Both the position numbers and the translations under genes were made by a program. From Albula goreensis (taxonomy: Eukaryota; Chordata; Actinopteri; Albuliformes; Albulidae), in contig CM040742.1 in assembly GCA_022829145.1 (NCBI GenBank), forward strand, positions 5,391,538 to 5,455,537: a DNA stretch of 64,000 nucleotides, written 5' to 3'. The notes beneath the pieces are model-generated. The model was given only the letters and a program-made list of their open reading frames with translations. It did not search any database and was not told the DNA's origin. This document shows, piece after piece, positions 25,296 to 34,007 of this stretch; the first letter of the stretch is position 1; each line of letters opens with the position of its first letter.

Positions 25296-26245
25296 TCGCA
25301 TATATTCCAGAGCACTGTCTTTACTTCATGTTATTTTGTTCTGTGGAATGTCTGGCCTCTTCTAGGCCCTGTCTGATTTCATTTTACAAAGATGGTAATA
25401 TCAGTCATTTTCACCACGATTACCACTCTACCAGGCCCAGAAATTACCCTCTTACTTTCTGGCGGTTGGTGGTGGACTGGACTTCCATGTCAATCCTGGG
25501 TAGGCTACATCATCCAGGTAGACTGCCGCAGGCGTGCTAGTCCATCATAATGCTAACCTTAAAAAAAAAAAAAAAGATAATATGGAAGCTTCTCCATGAA
25601 GTTTGAAATGAAAGAGCCATAAATGTTCAAATTCAGTCGTGAAGGCCATATTGTACTGTGCTGATATTGAACGTCCATTTCCCAGATGATTCCTATTACT
25701 GACAAGTCCTGTAGTTTGAAGGCAGCGAATTACGTTTTCTTCAAGTTCATACCAGGACATGGATGCCGTTATATCCCCCCGTCTTATGAAAGACGTCTGT
25801 GGATCTGATAACGCACCACAATTTTTCGTGCTCTGCAGCACATCTTTAAACAATTTCAGGATTCTTTTTGCTCCGTGTGATAACAGGTATGATATCCTTT
25901 TAACAATTAAGGATGGGGAAACAATGGTAACACAGAGAACAGGAACATAATCGTGGTAAAACATTCAGGGTAATTTATTTTAAATAGCTGCAGGTTCTCT
26001 TATAAAGAATTGCAGTAACTCTTCTCCACAAAGATAAGTAGGGTGTGGAGTGTTTTTGAAGTGTCAGGTTGCTTTTATAGAATAAGATTATATATTTAAT
26101 TTTATCTATATAGGATAAATCATGAATGGTGTACTGACCTGTTGGAAACTACTCTTGCCATTCTGACCGTGAACAATTTTACATAGGGCAATCATCATTA
26201 CAATTAGCTTTGGAAAAGTCACACTTTAAACAAAGTGTTGCTTAT
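25295..26245. other. AT-rich DNA with poly-A run, no gene seen
   Basis: A 17-base poly-A run at about 25559-25575 follows 260 bp that could be an unidentified retroposed fragment. No pol III promoter boxes or target duplication are visible. Confidence 0.45.
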
Positions 26246-26247
26246 TA

Positions 26248-26345
26248 AAGCTTTATGAAGCACCTATAAAGCCTTCATAAACACAACATAATGCCTTCAT
26301 AAACCATACATAAGCAAATGTCATACCTCATAAAGTGAGACTTAC
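26248..26345. repeat. Short internally repetitive dispersed-repeat-like segment
   Basis: GCCTTCATAAAC occurs twice 22 bp apart (26271-26282 and 26293-26304), next to GCTTTATGAAGCACC and CATACCTCATAAAG. Such CTTTATGAAGC/CCTTCATAA strings recur in fish genomes, so this may be part of a MITE or satellite-like repeat. The boundaries are approximate. Confidence 0.35.
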
Positions 26346-26687
26346 CACTTTCTTATGGAACACGTTATATCAAATGTGACATAACCAAGAAAGTCACCTG
26401 GCTAAAGGCTGAATGTTAAAAAGGGTGAAATAAAACATGAATTTATGATGCTAGGCTAACTGCGGCATAACAAATGATGTCACTTGGTGACATAAGCTTG
26501 ATATTGTATAAATAATGTATAAATCTCTCATATTAAAAATGTACCATAAAACGCCGATAGCTAGATAAATTAATGCGACCAATCCATTGTTGGAAAAAAA
26601 AATATCTGAGAAATTCAAAGACAGTGCAACTGCAAAGAAATACATGAACTTACATTCATCTACCCCAGTTGTCTTGGTACACACCTA

Positions 26688-26902
26688 CAGTGGGTACGGA
26701 AAGTATTCAGACCCCTTTAAATTTTTCACTCTTTGTTTCATTGCAGCCATTTGCTACAATCGAAAAAGTTCATTTTTTTTCTCATTAATGTTCACTCAGC
26801 AACCCATGTTGACCGAAAAAACCAGAAATGTAGAAATTTTTACAAATTTATTAAAAAAGAAAAACTGAAATATCACAAGGTCATAAGTATTCAGACCCTT
26901 TG
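26688..26902 (+). repeat. Left terminal inverted repeat of the Tc1 element
   Basis: About 215 bp beginning CAGTGGGTACGG. The outer direct-repeat motif GTATTCAGACCC lies near 26702 and an inner copy near 26887. Both are presumed transposase binding sites by analogy with IR/DR Tc1 elements. The reverse complement of the right end matches throughout, with scattered differences mainly in the A/T-rich middle. Confidence 0.93.
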
Positions 26903-27063
26903 CTGTGACACTCATATTTAACACAAATGCTGTCCATTTCTTCTGACCCTCCTTGAGATGGTTCTACTCCTTCATTGGAGTCCAGCTGTGTTTAATTAAA
27001 CTGATTGGACTTGATTAGGAAAGGCACCTACCTGTCTATATAAGACCTTACAGCTCACAGTGC

Positions 27064-28090
27064 ATGTCAGAGCAAATGAGAATCATGAGGTCAAAGGAAC
27101 TGCCCAAGGAACTCAGAGACAGAATTGTGGCAAGGCACAGATCTGGCCAAGGTTACAAAAGAATTTCTGCAGCACTCAAGGTTCCTAAGAGCACAGTGGC
27201 CTCCATAATCCTTAAATGGAAGTTTGGGACGACCAGAACTCTTCCTAGACCTGGCCGTCCAGCCAAACTGAGCAATCATGGAAGAAGAGTCTTGGTGAGA
27301 GAGGTAAAGAAGAATCAAAAGATCACTGTGGCTGAGCTCCAGAGATGCAGTGGGGAGATGGGAGAAAGTTCCACAAGGTCAACTATCACTGCAGCCCTTC
27401 ACCAGTCAGGGTGGCAGAGTGGCCTGACGGAAGCCTCTCCTCAGTGCAAGACATATGGAAGCCTGCATAGAGTGTGCCAAAAACTGCATGAAGGACTCCT
27501 AGACTATGTGAAATAAGATTCTTTGGTCTGATGAGACCAAGATTGAACCCTTTGGCATTAATTCTAAGCGGTATGTGTGGAGAAAACCAGGCACTGCTCA
27601 TCACCTAGCCAAAAACAATCCCAACAGTGAAACATGGTGGGGGCAGCATCATGCTATTGGGGTGTTTTTCAGCTGCAGGGACAGGACGACTGGTTGCAAT
27701 TGAAGGAAAGATGAATGCGACCAAGTACAGAGATATCCTGAAAGAAAACCTCTTCCAGAGTGCTCAGGACCTCAGACTGGGCCGAAGGTTCACCTTCCAA
27801 CAAGACAATGACCCTAAGCACACAGCTAAAATAACAAAGGAGTGGCTTCGAACAACTCTGTGACCATTCTTGACTGGCCCAGCCAGAGCCCTGACCTAAA
27901 CCCAATTGAGCATCTCTGGAGAGACCTGAAAATGGCTGTCCACCAACGTTCACCATCCAACCTGACAGAACTGGAGAGGATCTGCAAGGAAGAATGGCAG
28001 AGGATCCCCAAATCCAGGTGTGAAAAACTTGTTGCATCATTCCCAAGAAGACTCATGGCTGTACTAGCTCAAAAGGGTGCTTCTACTTAA
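27064..28090 (+). pseudogene. Tc1 transposase, frameshifted
   Basis: Transposase of the DD34E Tc1 family, the cut-and-paste enzyme that binds the element ends and joins them to TA sites. The first open part (27064-27516) holds the N-terminal paired-like helix-turn-helix region, with residues such as RDRIVARHRSGQGYKRIS and PKSTVASIILKW, followed by a GRPAKLS basic linker and a second helix-turn-helix. One lysine codon expected from relatives after IILKWK appears to be missing. The catalytic part is split over three frames. The first Asp (WSDETK) is at 27530-27532, the second Asp ([11 protein letters not shown]) at 27804-27806 and the Glu (PDLNPIEHLW) at 27908-27910. The Asp-Asp distance is one base too long and the Asp-Glu distance one base too short for an open frame. 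This indicates a one-base insertion near 27610 and a one-base deletion near 27840, plus an earlier disruption around 27420-27516. All three catalytic codons survive, but the gene is inactive. Confidence 0.95.
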
Positions 28091-28097
28091 TACTGAT

Positions 28098-28311
28098 CAA
28101 AGGGTCTGAATACTTACGACCATGTGATATTTCAGTTTTTCTTTTTTAATAAATTTGCAAAAATTTCTGCATTTATCTTTTTTTCTGTCAAGATGGGGTG
28201 CTGAGAGTACATTAATGAGAAATAAAATGGACTTTTTGATTTTAGCAAATGGCTGCAATGAAACAAAGAGTGAAAAATTTAAAGGGGTCTGAATACTTTC
28301 CGTACCCACTG
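28098..28311 (-). repeat. Right terminal inverted repeat of the Tc1 element
   Basis: About 214 bp, the reverse complement of the left end. It ends CCGTACCCACTG directly before the TA at 28312-28313. The inner direct-repeat copy lies just after the last transposase codons, which is the usual spacing in this family. Confidence 0.93.
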
Positions 28312-28688
28312 TATATGCATCCGAGACGCGTAGACTGACTGATTATCTCACTGTCTCTCAGCCTTGCCATGAAGGGATTAATGCAATTAATTCAAGATCA
28401 ATACAAAAGCTGAATTCAAACCAACTCATAAAATTACGTCATTTCCAAGTGAGTCTGCAAATGGACTCACCTTAAATCTGGTTATAACTGTATTTAGAAT
28501 CCATCCAGTAATGGGCGCAAATAGACTCAAGATTGACTGTTTTGGGATTGACTCCCGTGCTTTCATCATTTGAATGGCACGGGGGAAGAATTCGATCAAG
28601 TGATTGGCAACAGGACACCTAAAAATTATAATTCAAGGCATACAACAGTTCCTCTGCCATCAATTTAAGGACAGACTGACAGTCATCC

Positions 28689-28830
28689 AGGACCGGCTCA
28701 AACCTTTATGGGGCCCTAAGCAGAATTTGATTTGTGGGCCCCCCACTGCCTTGTGGGACATTTCAAGCATTCTTAGGGGCCCTAAGCAGACGTTTAGTTT
28801 GCTTATGTGTCAGACCGGCCATGCAAGAAG
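28689..28830. repeat. Short dispersed-repeat-like segment with internal duplication
   Basis: GGGGCCCTAAGCAGA occurs twice, near 28709 and 28776, each followed by a TTTGATTTG or TTTAGTTTG block. GACCGGC lies near both outer edges (about 28692 and 28823). The composition is much more GC-rich than the flanks. This type of GGGCCCTAAGCAG sequence is, to my knowledge, common in vertebrate interspersed repeats, but I cannot name the family. Confidence 0.4.
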
Positions 28831-28919
28831 CTTGAAAAAAAAAATGGTGTCCGTTGCCTTAATATTGGTGTAATACTGAGCATGCTAACAAGCTAATGTT
28901 AGTGAGACTAAGCAACAAT

Positions 28920-29070
28920 AAGGAGGAGGAGCCCTTGGAGACTGTTACGCGCCTAGCGTAACACGCTTAGCATGCACACTTCTGCGGTTGATGACATCTG
29001 ATAATCAATACCATTAACGTAAAGCTTGTTGTTAACATTGGTTTGTGTTTAGAAATCTCTCTTTGTAGTC
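28920..29070 (+). repeat. Duplicated segment, copy 1, left part
   Basis: Matches 31480-31645. Both begin AAGGAGG-GAGCCCTT, share ATCTGATA and ACCATT blocks, continue with TTAACATTGGTTTG and end near CTCTTTGTA. Copy 2 continues directly into AATTACTC, whereas copy 1 is interrupted here and resumes at 30119. The repeat family is not recognised. Confidence 0.7.
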
Positions 29071-30115
29071 TAGAGCAGCCAAACTCCTTTGTGCTAGGGC
29101 CCTGTCATGTACCTCTTTGAGTTTATAAGGCCCAACAGACAAATATGAAACCCACACACACTTATACTTATGCTTGATGGATTTATTTTATACGGGTAGA
29201 TTTTTATTTATTTTATAACAATATCATTGTTAAAAAAATCACCTCCACATTCTTTAAAGATAAACTCTGAATCACCAACACTGATTTTGTTTAGATTAAG
29301 TACTACAAGGGTTTGCTGTATACCACTGCATGTTAATCATGTTAATTGAGCTCGAGAGAAGAGATGCAAAGCAGTTTGAATAGAGATTCTCTGGGTAGCT
29401 GAGCACTCAACGAGGAATGATGCCTTTGTGAGTTTTTCATTTTCACTTAAATTGTTTTTTTGGCACTTTGGTTTGGGTTTCTAATTTGTCATTTTTTCTC
29501 TAAAAGAAATCTTCTGAGTTGTCTTTAAGGTGTGTGTGATAAGTCTCCATACATCTGTGCAGTTTGAAAGGCTACATTGCCTTGTTGCTGAGCACAACCT
29601 GGCAAATTAGACAGACAGGCTTTGGGGGAAACCGCCATTTGATGGAAAACTAAATTATACATATGCCGGGTCAAAATTTTGAGCAAATGCCTGATATTTT
29701 TTTTGCCTCTGGCTCCTTGTTTGTATCAATAGTTTTGGTGGATGTTTTAAAGAATGAATCCAGACTTATTTCTTTAGAACAAGCCAAGGACAAGGACAAA
29801 GGACAGCACAAAACAGTTAGCTAGCAGGTGACACTCGGAATGTCACTAGAAGATGCAACTGAGTGACTGAGTTAGAGTGAGAGAAAGAGAGGATGCACAA
29901 TGTTGCACGGGGAACATTCTACAAGCAGGATTCTAGAACCTTCTAAACAATGCACGCAGTTCAGTCAAGGGGGCAGCAAGCTGGTGACAGAAAAGTGCTA
30001 GACACAGTTTGGATTTCATAGTTGATCTAACAAATGAACAGCAGTGTGCTGTGGACCGGAAGCCTACTCACTGTGGACTGGCACCAGTCCGCAACCCGTA
30101 GTTTGAGTAACACTG
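29071..30115. mobile_element. Possible hAT-like non-autonomous insertion splitting a repeat
   Basis: The boundaries are defined by comparison. The paralogous copy at 31480-31760 is continuous at CTTTGTAATAATTACTC, while here about 1,045 bp lies between CTTTGTA (ending 29067) and AATTACTC (starting 30119). The right end, read on the minus strand, is CAGTGTTACTCAAACTACGG. This resembles hAT termini, and the adjacent GACTGGCACCAGTCC is also hAT-like. The left end (TAGAGCAGCCAAACTCC) matches it only in a degenerate way, and the expected 8-bp target duplication is not clear. No transposase-like frame is visible inside. The insertion event is better supported than the superfamily. Confidence 0.45.
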
Positions 30116-30262
30116 GAGAATTACTCTTCAAGATTTATATTCTATTATGTGTACTGGGAGATTTAAAAAAATACAAGTGTGATAAGATGATATGATACTA
30201 AAGGAGACAGATGTCAGCTCCAGCTCCTCATGTCCAGCAGTTTGGACATGAGGAGGCTTATT
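30116..30262 (+). repeat. Duplicated segment, copy 1, right part
   Basis: Resumes the match to copy 2: AATTACTCTTCAAG, then TACTGGGAGATTTAAAAAA, then GTGATAAGATGATATGATACT, followed by the AAGGAG-CAGCTCC block, corresponding to 31648-31785. It also contains a perfect hairpin at 30224-30255 that the second copy does not keep. Confidence 0.65.
30224..30255. other. Perfect hairpin, 13-bp stem and 6-base loop
   Basis: CTCCTCATGTCCA pairs with TGGACATGAGGAG around GCAGTT. It lies in the right part of copy 1 of the duplicated segment. The matching place in copy 2 keeps only the right arm. Confidence 0.8.
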
Positions 30263-30714
30263 AATTGAACATATTAAAAACACTGGTTTGACTTGAGTGT
30301 GCTATGTCTTAGAACTGAAAAGCTTGACCTGGTTGCATATGGCAATGGGAATTCTACTTAGGTCACTTTTCGTCTCTGTACATGTGGTTTTTCACCACCT
30401 GCACTCACTAGTCTGTGTGTGTGTGGTTCTAGAAAAAAGACTAAAGAAAAACAAAGGTCACTGTGCTGATTCCATAATGTGCATTACATGGACAGATACA
30501 CAGCTGATATAATATCAAAATAAACGTTATAAAGCATACATATAAATCACTTCAATACTTTAACTACATAATGTCAGTAGCCGCCAGTTTAGCACCCGCA
30601 AAATTTCGGCTAATATTAACACCATTAAACTTAATGCAACACTGTCTAGCGGCTATTACTACAACTTTAGCAGTTTAATACCATGAACATCGTACCATTA
30701 GGTTGACAAAAAAA

Positions 30715-31490
30715 AACAAGAAAAAGTTGTCATGTATTATTTGAATGGAAGTAATTTGGATGGATATATGTGTCAAAGTAAAACTCCAGAAAAGACACAA
30801 GACCATAGTCTGCTCTAAAAATGTGGAAAAATGGGTTGGCATTGAAAAATTGGATTTTTTTTTTTACTTCACATGATAGTAAATAAATTACATTACCCAT
30901 ATATCATTAGTTGTCAAGACTAATGTGACGGAAGTAAATGGCCTTATCTCCACATAGCCTTATCTCCTAAATCAAGAAAAATGGGTCCGCCAAAAAAAAT
31001 TGAATTTATTACTTTAAATGACTGTGAATCTGCTTTATTATCCATCTGCACAAGAAAAAGTTGTCAGGTTTGTGTCATACTAAAAATCAAGAGAAGACAT
31101 AAAGACTATAGTCTTATCTCTAAAATGGGTTGACACAAACATACTTGATTTTTGACTTTAAATATTTGTTAATCAGCTATATTATACATCTGTGGAAGAT
31201 GAAGTTGTAAGGTATTATTTGATTGGAAGTCAAGGGACATGTGTCATACTGAAAAAAGAGACATATAGTCTTATCTCTAAAATGAGGAAAAATGGGTTGA
31301 AACAAAAAATAGATTTTTTTTTGACATACAGTGGTAGGTAATCAGCTGTAATTTCCATTCATGCAAGAAAAGTTGTTATGAATAATGTAAACAGAAGTAG
31401 AAGAGATATATGTGTCATACCAAAAATTATAAAAATACATAAGACTTTCGTCTCGTCCAGTTGTTAAATTGGGTTTTGTAAGGAGGGGGA
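30715..31490 (+). repeat. Degenerate tandem array, about five units of 145-185 bp
   Basis: The core AAAAAGTTGT (or close variants) recurs at about 30721, 30906, 31055, 31200 and 31368. Each core is followed in order by a GGAAGT block, TGTGTCATACTAAAAAT, AGACTATAGTCTTATCTCTAAAATG and AAAAATGGGTTG, then a poly-T stretch and GGTAATCAGCT. Individual units have lost one or more of these blocks, which explains the uneven period. There is no coding potential. The array abuts copy 2 of the duplicated segment, so both may be parts of one larger unknown element (inference). Confidence 0.72.
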
Positions 31491-31790
31491 GCCCTTTGGG
31501 ACTTTTACGTGCATGTGCATATGAATGTGTATGCTTATGCATTTGATAATATCTGATACCAGTACCATTGAATTGGTACCAGTAACCCATAAAGCTTTCT
31601 TTTAACATTGGTTTGAGTGTAGAATTTGCCTCAAATATCTCTTTGTAATAATTACTCATCAAGACCCATATGCGATTATGTTTACTGGGAGATTAAAAAA
31701 TACTAGTGTGATATGATGATGTAATACTGAAGGAGGCGGAGCTCAGCTCCAACAGGATGCAATTTGGACGTGAGGAGGCGGAGCTCAGCT
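31480..31790 (+). repeat. Duplicated segment, copy 2, uninterrupted
   Basis: Uninterrupted copy of the segment described at 28920-29070 and 30116-30262. Near its end the block GGAGGCGGAGCTCAGCT occurs twice (about 31733 and 31776). Divergence between the copies is substantial, so the duplication is old. The parent element is unknown. Confidence 0.65.
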
Positions 31791-31794
31791 GACT

Positions 31795-33965
31795 ATTGGC
31801 TGACTCTTTAACTCGAACTATGTCACTTGACCCTTGGTCAACCAGTACACATTATTAAACTCTCGTACCAGTTGTGAGGGAAAAATTTAGAAAGAAAAAA
31901 AAATGAGGGAAGATTTTGGGACTTTGAAAAAAGGACTCTGTTGGATTCGTTCTGGATACACACTCTGATCAAAATTTACATTTAACAAAAGTTACAAGAT
32001 CCAAGGAATATATGAAGTGATTCATCTAGCACTGATCCTAGCAATCAGCCGATTTGGTTTCCATTTTCATTACGAGAACGCCTTCGGACTTCCCGATTGC
32101 AGATGAAACTGCCGCAACACAATAGAGCCTGATTTGGAGCAATGAATATCAGCAGATGTTAGAAATTCTGCTCTCAATACAACTGCAGTAATGTTTTGGT
32201 TATAAAAAAATTCATAGAAAGTGGGTCTAAGCCACGGATATTTCATATTAATCAAAAGTGCATAATAAAGCACTCCACATTTGCATAGTATAATTGAAAA
32301 TAAAATGATATTATTTGAAATAAAATGTTACCTTGTTTGCAAACCTGATTAAGGGTTTGACAGGTTCAACAAAAATATTTCAACAAAAGCAAAATATAGT
32401 GTGTGCATAGAACATGGAGGAGAAAGAAACACAATTGTGGAAGGAACATTGTGACTTTGAGCACAGTCCGCTGGACGTATGCTTTTTTTAAGAGGATTGC
32501 ATTGACTGAAATGCGACTCATTTTGTGCATTAAAGCTAATGGAGATGAGTTGTTGCATCCATATGGGAGTTATTCACGTTTTATTTGAAAAGTACATGGG
32601 CCGGATTTCTTTGTTGGGTCCATAAATCCACTGGCCTCTATAACGTTCGGTGACCCTGCCTTTCAAAGATGCAGTCCATTTGGGTAAGTGGGTCTACAGA
32701 GGGTTTGTGGGTCTATTTGCCTATTTGCTTTCATTCATAAGAGTCAGCACTACACCGGAGCAATATTTTCCTTGTCCTTGCAAGATGTGAAGTGTTCTTG
32801 GAGTTGGGGGACGATGGGATTATTTTCGACAGACTGTTGACTTTTTATAAATGGTCACTGCACATTTTTGTCCCTCCCTACCAGCAAATTACCAGCAAAT
32901 GTTGATTTGATTCATTCTTAACACAAATCATTGCATATTTCAGGATTTTTCCTCAGTAGGTGAGATAATTGTAAATCAAATGTGTCATGTGTAGTTTGGG
33001 GAATTTAATGTTCTTCTAGTTGTGAATGAACGATGATTTAGGCAGCCATTATTTTACTGTAGTCAGGCCACAGGATCACCTGAAGAATATGTTTCTTCCT
33101 CAGTTATGGTTTTTCAAGTTATCTGAGTGCAAGCTCAAAAAAAAGCTCAGCGAAACAGTCCAGAAGAACACCATAATCACATTTCCTCCCATATTCCGTT
33201 TCAAATCCTACAATGATCTACTTTCAGGCAAATGGAAAGACAGTAGTGCATCGTATTAGATACTACCGCTACACTGAAGAGTTTCCACTCTCGTGGAGTT
33301 TGCTATTAGTTTCCGGGAATAATGACCTTTCCATAAGGTCTGTATAACCAATAAGCTATATTTCCTTTCTGTCCCCTATTACATAAAAGCATCAAGCCTA
33401 CAGGCCTAGCATCATCAAGGACATGATTAACTGTGAAGCCAACGTAAAAAAGAATTAACTTTATTCATATGGGCTCTGTAAGACTGTACTGACATATATA
33501 CAGAATAATTGAACAAGAGAGGATAGGGAAGGCAGCCATCTCCGGCAAGCCGCCATGCTCCATTTAACATTGGACAGAGACACTGACATGACAAATGGCC
33601 TGCAACTTCACTTAATAAAATCATCAATGACTCCTCTCACTCACTGAGCACCCCAGCAACATAACCGTAATAAAACAGGCACCAATGGGCATTCCTCTAA
33701 GTGCCCTATCATTACTGTCATGAAGCTCCATTCAGACTCCAGCTCTGGGACCGTGCCGCTAACACCGTCATTGGTCAGTAAATATTCCGACTGAGCGTCT
33801 CCTGCCCGCCGCGTTCATGTCCCAGAATCTCTGCCTGGATGCAGGAGTTGTTTATCTCATCTGAGACGTGCTTCCTGTTTCTCTTCAGCTTTCCGGTCAT
33901 CATAAAACGAAGAGTATGGTTGACAGGACTAAGCCGCTGGACATACATGAATAAATATTGGAATA
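31795..33965. other. AT-rich DNA, no gene seen
   Basis: Only short frames. 33690-33900 is somewhat GC-richer (CCGTGCCGCTAACACCGTC, CTGCCCGCCGCGTTCATG) and may be a further CNE-like patch. Confidence 0.5.
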
Positions 33966-33968
33966 CTT

Positions 33969-33972
<4 letters not shown>

Positions 33973-34003
<31 letters not shown>
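33973..34003 (-). repeat. Poly-T tract of 31 bases
   Basis: A pure T run. Read on the minus strand it would be a poly-A tail of sequence lying to its right (34004 onward), but I recognise no retroelement there and see no flanking duplication. Confidence 0.95.

Positions 34004-34007
<4 letters not shown>

Larger units (their letters stand above)
26688..28311 (+). mobile_element. Full-length Tc1/mariner transposon with long inverted repeats
   Basis: The 1,624-bp element starts CAGTGGGTACGG and ends with its exact complement CCGTACCCACTG. It is flanked by TA on both sides (26686-26687 and 28312-28313), the expected Tc1 target duplication. The two terminal repeats are about 215 bp and agree closely, with a few substitutions and small indels. 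Each carries an outer and an inner copy of the motif GTATTCAGACCC, which is the IR/DR arrangement known from fish Tc1 elements such as Sleeping Beauty. Between the repeats lies one transposase gene on the plus strand, broken by frameshifts, so this copy cannot move by itself. It could be mobilised in trans only if a related intact transposase exists elsewhere. The close agreement of the repeats suggests a fairly recent insertion (inference). Confidence 0.97.

Noticed and set aside
25545-25964. 139-codon minus-strand frame
   Set aside because: Its N-terminal and C-terminal parts are AT-rich low-complexity reads, one of them across the poly-A run. No domain.
28952-28972. Inverted repeat GTTACGC...GCGTAAC as an operator or hairpin
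   Set aside because: The 7-bp arms are too short to stand out in 64 kb, and they lie inside an old repeat.
33973-34003. Poly-T tract as the tail of a minus-strand retrogene or SINE
   Set aside because: The sequence to its right shows no gene-like or SINE-like content and no flanking duplication was found.
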